Positions 16,952-25,966 of a stretch of DNA of 64,000 nt are shown here, piece by piece. Position 1 is the stretch's first letter. Each line of letters starts with the position of its first letter. This DNA comes from Streptomyces sp. YS415 (GTDB taxonomy: Bacteria > Actinomycetota > Actinomycetes > Streptomycetales > Streptomycetaceae): NCBI RefSeq assembly GCF_023544665.1, contig NZ_JAMJFL010000022.1:1-64000 (forward strand), given 5' to 3'. The position numbers and the translations under genes are program-made. The notes under the pieces are model-generated. The model saw nothing but the letters and a program-made list of their open reading frames with translations. It had not been told where the DNA came from and made no database searches.

Positions 16952-17242
16952 ATGGGATCTCAAGTCGCCGAGAAATTCACCGAGGACCGGCTGAAAGGTC
17001 TTCTTCAGTCCTACTTCCAGATCGATCCGGCAAGACTGGAGGGCTCGGTCAGGTTCTCCGATCTGGAGCTGGATTCGATTGCCGTGATGGAACTGGTCGT
17101 GGTGATCGAGGAGCAGACCGGGATCGACGTCCAGGAGAGCCTCCTCGAGCAGATGACCCTCGACACCACGCTCGCCCAGGCCGTCGAGGCCGTGGACCAG
17201 GCCTTGTCCACGAGCGGGGCCGCAGCGAAGAACGACGCATGA
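16952..17242 (+). CDS. Stand-alone acyl carrier protein
   Basis: A 96-residue ACP. The phosphopantetheine attachment serine is in LELDSIAVMELV, in the position of the usual DSL motif. It is more divergent than housekeeping AcpP, which suggests a dedicated pathway. I chose ATG 16952 because the carrier fold begins there; in-frame starts upstream (16834 onward) would add an unrelated tail. Its stop overlaps the ATG of the following ketosynthase by ATGA, so ACP and ketosynthase are translationally coupled. It is the probable acyl shuttle of the lipid locus that runs to 20481. Confidence 0.9.
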   Translation: MGSQVAEKFTEDRLKGLLQSYFQIDPARLEGSVRFSDLELDSIAVMELVVVIEEQTGIDVQESLLEQMTLDTTLAQAVEAVDQALSTSGAAAKNDA

Positions 17243-18462
17243 ACCGTCACGCGGTGGCCGTTACCGGACTGGGTATGGTCACGCCCGCAGGAGTCGGCGT
17301 CGGCGCCACCTGGGACCGGCTGTGCAGCGGCGATCCCACGGTCACCCACGATCCGTTGCTGGACGGGCTGCCGGTGACGATCTCCGCCCAGGTGGCTGAT
17401 GCCGACCTGGAGGCCGTGCTGGATCCCGGCCTGGCATGGCGCACCGACCGGTTCATCCGCTTCGCCCACGCGGCGGCCAAGGAGGCCGTCGTCGACTCCG
17501 GTCTCGACTCGGCGCAGTGGGACGGCAGTCGCGTCGCGGTGGTGATCGGCACCGGGGGCACGAGCTTCGACACCACCCTCAAGGTCTGCCAGATCATGGA
17601 GAAGGGTCGTCTCCTGGCGCTGTCGCCCGCCACGCTGCCCCGCAGTCTGCCGAACATGGCCGCCGGTGAAGTCGCGACCATGCTCGGGGCGCTGGGTCCC
17701 ACCCTGGGCATCAGCACCGCCTGTGCGTCCGGTGCCACCGCCATCGGCATCGCGAGCATGCTGATCCGGTCCGGTGCGTGCGACATCGCGGTGGCCGGCG
17801 GTGCGGACTCGGGCCGGAACCGACCGGCGTCGGCGCTGTTCTGGCGGATGGGAGCGCTGTCCACCCGCGTCCACGACCCGGCCGGCGCCTCCCGTCCCTT
17901 CGACACCGACCGCGACGGCTTCGTCCTGTCCGAGGGCGCCGGCATCCTCGTCCTGGAACGGACCGAGCACGCCCAGGCGCGACAGGCCAGGGAGTACGCC
18001 CGGCTCAGCGGCTACGGCCTTTCCGGCGACGCGCACAACCCCACGGTCCCCCATCCGGAGGGTGCCGGTGCGGTGCGGGCCGTCAACGCCGCTCTGGCCG
18101 CTGCCGACATGGCGCCCGGCGACGTGGGACACGTCAATGCCCACGCCAGTGCCACACGGCTGAACGACCGTGCGGAAGCCGCAGCACTCCACAAGGTTTT
18201 CACCACCCCGCCCCCTGTCACCGCCGTCAAGAGCGTCCTGGGGCATCTGCTCGGCGCCGCCGGAGCCGTGGAAGCCGTCTGTTCGGTGCTTTCGCTGCAC
18301 CATCAGCTCATCCCGCCGACCGCCAATCTCGACAAGATGGACCCGGAGATCGACCTCGACGTCGTCACCGGACTGCCCCGGCCTTCCCCCGGGGAGGCGG
18401 TGCTCTCGACCTCCTTCGGTTTCGGCGGCCAGAACGCGGCACTTGTGTTCCAGCGCTCCTGA
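17239..18462 (+). CDS. Beta-ketoacyl-ACP synthase (KAS I/II, FabF-like)
   Basis: A 407-residue condensing enzyme that extends an acyl chain with malonyl-ACP. The active-site cysteine is in GISTACASGATAIG, the first catalytic histidine in VNAHASATRLND (the usual form is NAHGTxT), and the Lys/His pair in KSVLGHLLGAAGAVE. The C-terminal STSFGFGGQNA is typical. There is no chain-length-factor partner, so this is not a minimal type II PKS pair. It is coupled to the upstream ACP by an ATGA overlap and followed after 106 bases by the acyl-ACP desaturase. It is probably specific to the dedicated ACP. Confidence 0.93.
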   Translation: MNRHAVAVTGLGMVTPAGVGVGATWDRLCSGDPTVTHDPLLDGLPVTISAQVADADLEAVLDPGLAWRTDRFIRFAHAAAKEAVVDSGLDSAQWDGSRVAVVIGTGGTSFDTTLKVCQIMEKGRLLALSPATLPRSLPNMAAGEVATMLGALGPTLGISTACASGATAIGIASMLIRSGACDIAVAGGADSGRNRPASALFWRMGALSTRVHDPAGASRPFDTDRDGFVLSEGAGILVLERTEHAQARQAREYARLSGYGLSGDAHNPTVPHPEGAGAVRAVNAALAAADMAPGDVGHVNAHASATRLNDRAEAAALHKVFTTPPPVTAVKSVLGHLLGAAGAVEAVCSVLSLHHQLIPPTANLDKMDPEIDLDVVTGLPRPSPGEAVLSTSFGFGGQNAALVFQRS

Positions 18463-18568
18463 ATCGGCGCCCCGGCTTCGTGCGAGAGGCGGGCAGGCTG
18501 CTCCGGCAGCCCCCGTCGGACAGGGCCGAACCGCCGCCGACCGCCCGCCCCGAGGCCGAAAGTCCCTG

Positions 18569-19543
18569 ATGAGCCTTCCTCCCGATCACCTGTCCGAACT
18601 CGAGCCGACCGTGGCCCGGCTGCTGAACCGCCATCTGGCCACCGCACCGGAGTGGTTCCCGCACGCCTACATCCCCTGGAACCAGGCCACCGACTTCGAC
18701 GGCCCCCTCGACGGCTCCCCTTGGGAGGCCGACCAGTCCCAGCTCCCACCGGCCGTGGCGGACGCGCTGACGGTCAATCTGCTGACCGAGGACAACCTGC
18801 CGAGCTACCACTTCGAGATCGCCACCCAGTTCGGCCGCGACGGCGCCTGGGGCGCCTGGGTGCACCGCTGGACGGCCGAGGAGGACCGCCATGCCCACGC
18901 CCTGCGCGGCTACCTCCATGCCCGCCGTGCCGTGGACCCCGTCGCCCTGGAGCGGCAGCGCATGCGGCACGTGTCCGCCGGCTACACCAGCGATCACGCG
19001 TCCTTGCTGCACGGCCTGGCCTACGTCACGGTCCAGGAACTGGCCACCCGCGAGGCCCACCGCAACACCGGACTGGCCTGTGCCGATCCGGTGGCCCGTC
19101 AGCTGACCGCGCGGATCGCAGCCGACGAGAACCTCCACATGATCTTCTACCGGGACCTGTACGCGGCGGCGGTGGAGCTGGATCCCGACGGCGCCGTGGC
19201 CGCCCTCGCCGACGTCATCTGCGCCTTCGACATGCCGGGCACCACCATCCCCGGTTTCCGGCAGCGCGCCCTGCGGATCGCCGCGTCCGGCATCTACAAC
19301 CTCGACGTCCACCGCCGTCATGTGCTGCAGCCACTGCTGCGCGCCCTGGGCGTGCTGACCCGCTCCGGTCTCGGCGCCGCCGGGGAACAGGCCCGGGACC
19401 GCATCGGGCGCCACCTCGACGAGTTGCAGACGCGCGCCGAACGCGCCGGCCGGCTGTTCGACCGGATGCGGGAAGCCGCTCCCGCGGCTCCGCTTCCCTG
19501 CCCGTCCTCATCCCTTCCGTACGACGAGAAAGGCGGCCCGTGA
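18569..19543 (+). CDS. Acyl-ACP desaturase (ferritin-like di-iron)
   Basis: A 324-residue soluble di-iron desaturase of the stearoyl-ACP desaturase/DesA family, which introduces a cis double bond into an ACP-bound acyl chain using oxygen and reduced ferredoxin. The iron ligand motifs are present in order: LTEDNLPSYH, then AEEDRHAHA (EExxH) and ADENLHMIF (the second ExxH). The start ATG 18569 follows GAGGCCGAAAG. Its stop overlaps the GTG of the methyltransferase gene. Ordering after ACP and ketosynthase suggests it acts on the chain carried by that ACP. Confidence 0.88.
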   Translation: MSLPPDHLSELEPTVARLLNRHLATAPEWFPHAYIPWNQATDFDGPLDGSPWEADQSQLPPAVADALTVNLLTEDNLPSYHFEIATQFGRDGAWGAWVHRWTAEEDRHAHALRGYLHARRAVDPVALERQRMRHVSAGYTSDHASLLHGLAYVTVQELATREAHRNTGLACADPVARQLTARIAADENLHMIFYRDLYAAAVELDPDGAVAALADVICAFDMPGTTIPGFRQRALRIAASGIYNLDVHRRHVLQPLLRALGVLTRSGLGAAGEQARDRIGRHLDELQTRAERAGRLFDRMREAAPAAPLPCPSSSLPYDEKGGP

Positions 19544-20481
19544 ACTCCCGGACCGACGAGCTCCATCGCGCCGGCGCCACCACGGCGGACATCCAGGCCC
19601 ACTACGACATCGGCAAGGACTTCTACGCCCTGTGGCTGGACCCCGGGCTGACGTACTCCTGCGCCCTGTGGGACGGCATCACAGGCGCGCCCGGGAGCAC
19701 GGACGTGCTGATGCGGGCCCAGCGGGCCAAGCTCCGCCACCACCTCGGCCAAGCGGGCATCACGGCGGACAGCCGACTGCTGGACATCGGTTGCGGCTGG
19801 GGCAGCCTGCTGCGGACGGCCACGGAGGAGACCGGTGTCCGGCAGGCGGTCGGACTCACCCTCAGCGCCGACCAGCACGCACATGTCCGCTCGCTCGGAC
19901 TGCCCGGTGTGGAGGTCAGGGTCGAGGACTGGCGTGACCACGAGCCGGACGACGTGTACACCGGCATCGTCTCGATCGGCGCGTTCGAGCACTTCACGCA
20001 TCCGGCCATGTCCCGTGACGAACGGATCGGGGCCTACCGTGACTTCTTCGCGCGGTGTGCCGGATGGCTGCCGCCGCTCGGCCGGCTCAGCCTGCAGACC
20101 ATCGCGCTCACCGACCACGCCGGCCACGACGACTCGGTGCCCGACTTCTTCGCCCGCGAGATCTTTCCCGGATCAGCGCTGCCACGGTTGTCCGAGATCG
20201 CCACCGCCTGCGAGCCGTACTTCGCGATCACCGCGCTGCGCGAGGACGGCGCGGACTACGCACGCACCGTGCGCGCCTGGTCCACCCGCCTCTTCCGGGC
20301 CCGGGAACAGGCCCAACTGCTCGTCGGCCCCGACATCTACCGGCGGTACCGCACCTATCTGCGGGCCAGCGAGATGGTCTTCATGCGCCAGGCCTCCACG
20401 CTGTACCGCCTCACCCTGCGTCGCTGGCCCGTCCGCCCGGGTCTCGCAGGGACCTCAGGACGTCAGGCTCTCCCCGAGTGA
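19540..20481 (+). CDS. Cyclopropane-fatty-acid-synthase-like SAM methyltransferase
   Basis: A 313-residue class I methyltransferase of the cyclopropane/mycolic-acid cyclopropane synthase family. The N-terminal block ADIQAHYDIGKDFYALWLD and the SAM motif LLDIGCGWGSLL are characteristic, as is SIGAFEHFTHP. It could add a methylene or methyl group across the double bond made by the upstream desaturase. It begins at GTG 19540 overlapping the desaturase stop (GTGA). Its last 27 bases overlap the convergent acyltransferase gene. Cyclopropanation versus simple methyl branching cannot be told from sequence alone. Confidence 0.88.
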   Translation: MNSRTDELHRAGATTADIQAHYDIGKDFYALWLDPGLTYSCALWDGITGAPGSTDVLMRAQRAKLRHHLGQAGITADSRLLDIGCGWGSLLRTATEETGVRQAVGLTLSADQHAHVRSLGLPGVEVRVEDWRDHEPDDVYTGIVSIGAFEHFTHPAMSRDERIGAYRDFFARCAGWLPPLGRLSLQTIALTDHAGHDDSVPDFFAREIFPGSALPRLSEIATACEPYFAITALREDGADYARTVRAWSTRLFRAREQAQLLVGPDIYRRYRTYLRASEMVFMRQASTLYRLTLRRWPVRPGLAGTSGRQALPE

Positions 20482-21222
20482 CTGCAGGAGCTCGCGCCGG
20501 TGCGGATCGGTGTTCTCCATGGAGAGCAGGAGGTAGAGGCTGGCCTCGTCGTGGTGCGGGTCGTACGCGAACTCACTGCACACCCAGGCGCCGGCCGCCA
20601 GGTATCCACGGAGCTTGGGGGCGATCTGGAGACCCGGCTGACGGTCGGCCGCTGCGGGATCCCACCCGGCACGGGGGCGAACGCGGTAGCGCTCCGGGGC
20701 GAAGTGACCACCGGACACCACGTGGTCCCAACAGGCCGCGGCCAGAGCCCCGCCGTCGAAGAGAGGCACTGTCATGCGTCCGGTGAGCCAGGTGTGACCG
20801 CTGCGGGTCATGTACCGGATGATCCCGGCCCACAGCATGGTGATCACAGCTCCGGCACGGTGGTCGGGGTGAACGCAGCCCCGGCTGAGCTCCACCAGGT
20901 CCGGCCCCAGGTCACGGTGCGGGCTGAGGTCGAACAGGGCCTCTGACGTCAGTCCGCCCGTCCGGGCCGCGCCTTCGGGCGGGAGGAGCCGGTACATGCC
21001 GACCACCTCGCCGGTGTCCGTGCGGCGAACGACGAGATGGTCGCAATGCGGATCGAAGCCGTCCATCTCCCGGCCGCGCTCCGCACGGTAAGGGCTTTTG
21101 AGTTCTTCATTGAAAACCAGATAACGCAGCTTCTGGGCTTCCCGGATCGTATCTTCGTCGCGCGCGACAGAAACCGTGTAGCGCCTTTCTTCGGTATTCC
21201 GGGGCGAGGTGAAAGTACTCAT
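20455..21222 (-). CDS. GNAT-fold N-acyltransferase, OlsB / N-acyl-amino-acid-synthase-like
   Basis: A 255-residue protein of the acyltransferase group that includes OlsB (ornithine lipid synthesis), N-acyl amino acid synthases and the related LuxI fold. Typical elements are IREAQKLRYLVFNEEL near residue 25, a central VVGMYRLLP strand, and ELSRGCVHPDHR followed by ITMLWAGIIRYM. Such enzymes transfer an acyl group from ACP to an amine. ATG 21222 is the natural start; the longer open frame upstream is antisense to the MMPL gene. It overlaps the methyltransferase 3' end by 27 bases and diverges from the exporter. The acceptor (amino acid, ornithine or other) is unknown, and a LuxI-like product is possible. 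Confidence 0.78.
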   Translation of the reverse strand: MSTFTSPRNTEERRYTVSVARDEDTIREAQKLRYLVFNEELKSPYRAERGREMDGFDPHCDHLVVRRTDTGEVVGMYRLLPPEGAARTGGLTSEALFDLSPHRDLGPDLVELSRGCVHPDHRAGAVITMLWAGIIRYMTRSGHTWLTGRMTVPLFDGGALAAACWDHVVSGGHFAPERYRVRPRAGWDPAAADRQPGLQIAPKLRGYLAAGAWVCSEFAYDPHHDEASLYLLLSMENTDPHRRELLQSLGESLTS

Positions 21223-21354
21223 ATTCGTCCTTGCGGCGGTCTCGGCGGTGCACGGGCGTGTCGCAATTCGATGCAACCTGTTTACCATGCGTCTCCGGAA
21301 CCCATCGCGAGGCGGGCGGACATCAGGCGGAGGAATTGCGGATACAGTCGCCCC

Positions 21355-23580
21355 ATGCTTTCGGTCCAGTGGATTGTCAAGTATCCGTGGCGGGTTCTCA
21401 TCGCGGTCGCGGTGCTGGGTGTGGCCCTGCTTCCAGCCGTGATCGGATGTTTCGGCCGGTTGTCCCCGTCCGGATTCACCGCCACCGGGACCGAGTCCGG
21501 GCGAGCCGACCGCTTGATCGAAGAGCAGTTCAACGAGCCCGCCGCCGACTTGCTTTTCCTGGTATCCGGTCCGAATTCCATGAAGCACGGCAAGGCGGCT
21601 GCGACGGGCCGCGCACTTGCCCGCTCGGCAACCGATCAGGCCGGGGTGGCACGGGTATGGAGCTATTGGGATACGGCGCATCCCGCTCTGCTGTCCCGTG
21701 ACGAGCACAACGCCCTGATCGGAGTCGAACTGACCGGAACGGGAGCCGAGGCGGTCAAGACCGCGAAGCGAATTGTTCCGGGGCTGGCCGGAAAGCACGG
21801 GGACATCGCGGTAGCCGCGGCCGGTCCCGTGTGGAGCAGTGCGGAGGCAGTCCGGCTGAGCAGAGAGGACCTGCGCGGCGCCGAGCTGGTCGCCGCTCCC
21901 GTGGTGCTGCTCATCCTCATGGTGACCCTGCGCTCGGCAGCCTTGGCGTTGCTGCCGATGGCGATCGGACTCGTCTCGGTCTCGGCAACGCTGGGCGTGC
22001 TCGGCGGGCTGACGTCGGTCATGCCGGTGTCCGTGTTCGCCGTGAATGTGGCAGCGGCCCTCGGGTTCGGTCTTTCGGTGGATTACGGCCTTCTGGTCAT
22101 GATGCGGTGCCGTGAGGAGATGGCAGGCGGGACGAAGGTGGCGGACGCCGTCGCCCGCTCGGTCCGGTCGGCCGGACGCGCCGTGCTGTTCTCCGCCGCC
22201 ACGGTGGTGGCGTGCATGGCAGCGCTGCTGATCTTCCCCGTGCCGTTCCTGCGCTCACTGGCTATCGGTGGAATCACGGTGGTCGTGTTCTCCGCGCTGA
22301 CCACGGTGCTGGTCTATCCCGCGCTCCTGCGCGTCAGTCTGCTTCCCGCCTCGCGGCTCGATCGGTGGTTGTCCGACCGGGTGCAATGCCTGCACCCTAG
22401 GCGAGAGTTCTCCGCCCGGCCGAGCAAGGACCCGGCCGTTCCCGGGTACAGCAGAGCGTGGGCATGGCTGGGAAACAAGGCAACGAAGCGTCCCGTACTG
22501 ATCGGCGCTTCGGCGGCGGTACTGCTGCTGATCTGTGCGATGCCTTTGGGCACAGCCCGGTTCGGCATCACCGACGAACGTGCCCTCCCCGCATCCACGC
22601 TGGTGCGACAGACCACTGCGCGTGTGCGTACGGAGTTTCCGGAGGCTGTCGGGACGAGAATCCCCGTGGTGCTCGACGTGGCCGATCCGCGGTCCGCGGA
22701 CACGACGGCGCAAGTGGACCGCTACGCTCGCCGGCTGTCCACGCTCCCCGGTGTCGCCCGGGTGGACGCGGTGAGCGGTTCCTACCGTGACGGCAGCCGG
22801 GTCACCCCGCCGGCTCCGGCACATCAGGCGTTGGCCGGTGACGGTGTGACGCTGCTGCATGCGCGCATTCCCACGGACGCCCAGGCGTCGGCTTCCGAGC
22901 GCGTGGTGGAACGCATGCGCGCGCTGCCCGCCTTTGCGCCGCGGGTGGTCGGAGGACCCACCGCGCGCACCGCGGACACGAAGACGGAACTGTCGCGACG
23001 CCTTCCGCTTGCCGCGCTGCTGGCCGGGGGCAGTGCGCTCCTGGTGGTCCTGTCGTTCACCGGTGGCCTGCTCGTCTCCTTCAAGGCGGTTGCCCTGGCC
23101 GTGCTCAGCCTCGGCGCCGGCGTGGGCTGCCTGGTCCCGCTCACCGGGCAGCTCGACATCAGCATGCTGCTGCTGATGATCTGCCTCGCCCTCGGCCTGT
23201 CCGTCGACTACGAGATCTTTCTGCTGGCGCGGATCGAGGAGCAGTACCGATCGACGGGGAACGTCCGCTCCTCGATCGTCCATGGAATGGCCAGTACGGG
23301 GCGTCTCATCAGTGCGTCCTCCTTGGTGGTGGTGACGACGATGAGCGCCTTGGCGATGTCCCGCATCACCTCGCTGCGGATACTGGGTGCGGGTCTGGCG
23401 TTGACGGTCCTGCTGGACGCGACGCTGGTCCGGGCCCTGCTGGTGCCGGCGGCCATGCAGCTGGCGGGACGGGCGAACTGGTGGCTGCCGGGGTGGTTGC
23501 GCACCGCACCCGTGCGCGCGGCTTCAGCGGTGTCACCGTCAACTCCGGGGCAGGCGGCGGAACATCGTCGTATCTCTTGA
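21355..23580 (+). CDS. MMPL-family (RND superfamily) membrane exporter
   Basis: A 741-residue integral membrane transporter of the MMPL type. It has an N-terminal membrane helix, a large external domain (residues about 45-180), a first helix bundle with GFGLSVDYGLLVMM, a second external domain and a second bundle with LGLSVDYEIFLLARIEEQ. MMPL proteins export lipids and lipid-linked metabolites. ATG 21355 follows a GGAGGA about 19 bases upstream, a longer spacing than usual. It is adjacent to the acyltransferase and the ACP/ketosynthase/desaturase operon, so it may export their product. Its last 24 codons coincide with an antisense pirin 3' remnant. Confidence 0.9.
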   Translation: MLSVQWIVKYPWRVLIAVAVLGVALLPAVIGCFGRLSPSGFTATGTESGRADRLIEEQFNEPAADLLFLVSGPNSMKHGKAAATGRALARSATDQAGVARVWSYWDTAHPALLSRDEHNALIGVELTGTGAEAVKTAKRIVPGLAGKHGDIAVAAAGPVWSSAEAVRLSREDLRGAELVAAPVVLLILMVTLRSAALALLPMAIGLVSVSATLGVLGGLTSVMPVSVFAVNVAAALGFGLSVDYGLLVMMRCREEMAGGTKVADAVARSVRSAGRAVLFSAATVVACMAALLIFPVPFLRSLAIGGITVVVFSALTTVLVYPALLRVSLLPASRLDRWLSDRVQCLHPRREFSARPSKDPAVPGYSRAWAWLGNKATKRPVLIGASAAVLLLICAMPLGTARFGITDERALPASTLVRQTTARVRTEFPEAVGTRIPVVLDVADPRSADTTAQVDRYARRLSTLPGVARVDAVSGSYRDGSRVTPPAPAHQALAGDGVTLLHARIPTDAQASASERVVERMRALPAFAPRVVGGPTARTADTKTELSRRLPLAALLAGGSALLVVLSFTGGLLVSFKAVALAVLSLGAGVGCLVPLTGQLDISMLLLMICLALGLSVDYEIFLLARIEEQYRSTGNVRSSIVHGMASTGRLISASSLVVVTTMSALAMSRITSLRILGAGLALTVLLDATLVRALLVPAAMQLAGRANWWLPGWLRTAPVRAASAVSPSTPGQAAEHRRIS
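23506..23580 (+). repeat. Left copy of a 75-bp direct repeat (antisense pirin 3' end)
   Basis: This segment forms the last codons of the MMPL gene and matches 38185-38259 at 63 of 75 bases by hand alignment. Read on the minus strand it encodes YDDVPPPAPELTVTPLKPR, which looks like the C terminus of a pirin-family protein. The two copies lie 14.7 kb apart in the same orientation. Confidence 0.75.
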
Positions 23581-23607
23581 TTCCCGCTGCCGCCTCGGAC
23601 AGCCGGC

Positions 23608-24174
23608 TCAGGTCTCCATGAGGGTGTTCACCACGGCCTGGGCGACGCGGCCGGCGCGCTCCGCCGTCCAGTAGGCCGGCTCCTCCAGGCTGGAGACGTA
23701 GTAGCCGCGGGTCAGCAGCGAGAGCACGTCCGCGGCAAGGTCGGCGTCGGACACTCCGGCGGCGGTCGACGCTTCGAGGAACTCCTGGCGCGCCTCACGC
23801 GGCTCCTCCCGGTCGACGCCGTCGGGGTCGACGTGCGCCGAGGAGAGCATCTCGACCCACAGGGCGCGCAGCAGCAGGTCCTCGGGGTCGGTGCTGAGAT
23901 GCCATTCCACGGTTGCCCGCAGCCGGTCCGCTCCGGTCAGGTCGCCCAGCTGGGCTTCCAGGTCGACCCGCCACCGGGACTCGGCGGCGCGGACGGCATT
24001 GGTGATCAGCGCGGTGCGCGTGGGCACGTAGTTGGTGACCATCGCGGTGGATCCGCCGAGCTCCTTGGCCACGGCGCGGATGGTGATGGCGCGGGCCCCG
24101 TCCCGGGCGGCGACGGCGAGGGTCGCCTCGGCGATTGCCTTGCGGCGCTGGACTTCGTCGACGTCGATCGGCAT
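23608..24174 (-). CDS. TetR-family transcriptional regulator
   Basis: A 188-residue TetR-type repressor. The N-terminal helix-turn-helix segment is TIRAVAKELGGSTAMVTNYV; the rest is an all-helical ligand domain without recognisable specificity. It is divergent from the CocE/ABC operon, and the gap holds an inverted repeat (24220-24236) that recurs upstream of the solute-binding protein (32952-32968). It therefore probably controls both transcripts. ATG 24174 is the natural start. The effector is likely a substrate or product of the CocE hydrolase, by inference. Confidence 0.9.
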   Translation of the reverse strand: MPIDVDEVQRRKAIAEATLAVAARDGARAITIRAVAKELGGSTAMVTNYVPTRTALITNAVRAAESRWRVDLEAQLGDLTGADRLRATVEWHLSTDPEDLLLRALWVEMLSSAHVDPDGVDREEPREARQEFLEASTAAGVSDADLAADVLSLLTRGYYVSSLEEPAYWTAERAGRVAQAVVNTLMET

Positions 24175-24219
24175 GGAAGCAACCTAGCTCAGAGGGGGGT
24201 TGACGTTGAACTCACCTAG

Positions 24220-24236
24220 ATGCAACGCTGTTATAT
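24220..24236. promoter_or_regulatory. Candidate TetR operator, left copy
   Basis: ATGCAACGCTGTTATAT shares the core CAACGCTGTT and 14 of 17 bases with ATACAACGCTGTTGCAT at 32952-32968. Both fit an inverted repeat ATRCAAC-3-GTTRYAT. It lies between the TetR gene and the CocE operon. A further CGTTG at 24239-24243 is inverted relative to CAACG at 24223-24227. Confidence 0.6.
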
Positions 24237-24275
24237 CACGTTGTTTTCTCAACATTTGCTTCCGTGGAGGGCCCT

Positions 24276-25961
24276 ATGAGCCTTGCCGTCAGACGCGTCA
24301 CACCGGAGCCCGTCCCCCCGCAGGCACAGCAGCACATGGTGCGCATGCGTGACGGCATCCTGCTGGCCACCGACGTGTACGACGCCGACCCTGCGGTGCC
24401 GAAACCGACCGTGCTGGCCCGGGTGCCGTACGACAAGAACAGCCGGTACGTCTTCTTCGACCGGATCGCGGAGCGGTTCGCGGCCCACGGCTACGTCGTG
24501 GTCGTCCAGGACGTCCGCGGCAAGTTCCGCTCGCAGGGGCAGACGCTGGGCTGGACCGGAGAAGTGGACGACGGGTACGACACCCTCGAGTGGATCAGCC
24601 GCCAGCCGTGGTCCGACGGCATCGTGGGCATGTTCGGCGACTCGTACTACGGATTCACCCAGTGGTCGGCGGTGGCCGGCCAGCACCCCGCGCTGCGCGC
24701 CATCGTCCCCCGGGTGACCTGCACCAGCAACGGGCCCGGAATCGCGAGCTTCGACACCGGCTCCGGTCCGCAGCCCCCGTGGCTGGAGGGCACCACCTAT
24801 CAGGCACAGGTCTGGACGGACAACAGCATCTACGAGTTCGACGTCGACCTGACCCGGCGGCCTGTCCTCGCGGCGTACGAGGAGGCGTTCACCGCGATCG
24901 GGAAGCGCTCGGCCGGTTTCGACCTCATCGTCGGCGGCATCCCCCTCCCCCCGTACAACGGCCCCCACCCCTACGACGCGCGACCGGTGCCCGTCCTGCA
25001 CTGCGTCGGCTGGTTCGACAACCTCGGCATCGCCCACATGCGCGACGTCACCGAGCTGGCCCGGCGCCCCGGTTGGGCGGCCGTGCAGTACCTGATCGCC
25101 GACACCATCGACCACGAGAACTACTTCCTGGAGGACGCCCCGGTCGCGCCGGACGCCGACCACCTGCTCGACGCCGCCGCCCTGGAGACCATGCTCGACT
25201 CCTACACCGGCCCGGCCATCGAGTTCTTCGACGTCTTCCTGAAGGGCGTCGCGCAGCCCGAGTCGCTGCCCCGGGTGCGGTGGAAGCTCGGCCATGTGGG
25301 CTGGCGCACGGCCTCCGCATGGCCGCCGCCCGAGGCCACGCGGACCGAGCTGTACCTCACCCAGCCGTCCGCCGCGACCGCCCCGGCGCCCGGCGGAACG
25401 CTCGCCCGGCACCCGGCCGACGGCACGGAATCGGCGCAGTGGCGGTACGACCCGGACGATCTCGTGCCGTCCGCGGCGGCCGACACCTTCATGCTGCTGC
25501 GCGACCGTGCCGACGAGCGCCGCACCCTCGACCGCGACGACGTCCTGGTGTTCACGGCTCCGGCCACGGACCGGCCGCTCGATCTCGCCGGCCCGGTCCA
25601 CGCGGTGCTGCACGTGGAGAGCACGGCACCGACGTACGACATCTTCGTCCGCCTCCTCGACCTGGCCCCGGACGGTACGGCGCGCCTTATCGTGCGCGGC
25701 TGCGCCCAGGCCGACCGGCCCCGGGAGGTGAGCATCGACCTGGGACACACCGGGTACCGCCTGCGCCCCGGCCACCGTCTCGCGTTCATGATCGCGGGCA
25801 GTGACTTCCCCAACCACCTGCCCAACTCCGGCTCCCACGAGAGCCCTTGGCGGACCACCGCTCCGAAGGCGAGTCAGCAGACGCTGCGGACCGGTTCCGT
25901 GCACCCCTCCCGCCTGTGTCTGACCGTCCTGCCCGGAAGCGGCGAAGAGCCGGGGAAGTGA
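24276..25961 (+). CDS. CocE/NonD-family alpha/beta hydrolase (X-Pro dipeptidyl-peptidase S15-like)
   Basis: A 561-residue hydrolase of the CocE/NonD family, which includes cocaine esterase and related ester or amide hydrolases. An N-terminal alpha/beta domain carries the nucleophile motif GDSYYGF (near residue 124) after QDVRGKFRSQG. A beta-sandwich C-terminal domain ends around GHRLAFMIAGSDFPN, typical of the X-Pro peptidase C-terminal domain. No signal peptide is seen, so it is probably cytoplasmic. ATG 24276 is preceded by GGAGG. It leads an operon with four ABC importer genes and probably hydrolyses the imported compound. Confidence 0.9.
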   Translation: MSLAVRRVTPEPVPPQAQQHMVRMRDGILLATDVYDADPAVPKPTVLARVPYDKNSRYVFFDRIAERFAAHGYVVVVQDVRGKFRSQGQTLGWTGEVDDGYDTLEWISRQPWSDGIVGMFGDSYYGFTQWSAVAGQHPALRAIVPRVTCTSNGPGIASFDTGSGPQPPWLEGTTYQAQVWTDNSIYEFDVDLTRRPVLAAYEEAFTAIGKRSAGFDLIVGGIPLPPYNGPHPYDARPVPVLHCVGWFDNLGIAHMRDVTELARRPGWAAVQYLIADTIDHENYFLEDAPVAPDADHLLDAAALETMLDSYTGPAIEFFDVFLKGVAQPESLPRVRWKLGHVGWRTASAWPPPEATRTELYLTQPSAATAPAPGGTLARHPADGTESAQWRYDPDDLVPSAAADTFMLLRDRADERRTLDRDDVLVFTAPATDRPLDLAGPVHAVLHVESTAPTYDIFVRLLDLAPDGTARLIVRGCAQADRPREVSIDLGHTGYRLRPGHRLAFMIAGSDFPNHLPNSGSHESPWRTTAPKASQQTLRTGSVHPSRLCLTVLPGSGEEPGK

Positions 25962-25966
25962 TCGGG

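Noticed and set aside
1..20481. Joining the ACP/KAS/desaturase operon to the polyether cluster
   Set aside because: A sugar-type operon lies between, the ACCCCT boxes stop before it, and known polyether pathways do not need a desaturase or CFA-type enzyme.
21223..21798. Long N-terminal extension of the N-acyltransferase
   Set aside because: It is antisense to the MMPL N terminus; the acyltransferase domain begins near ATG 21222.
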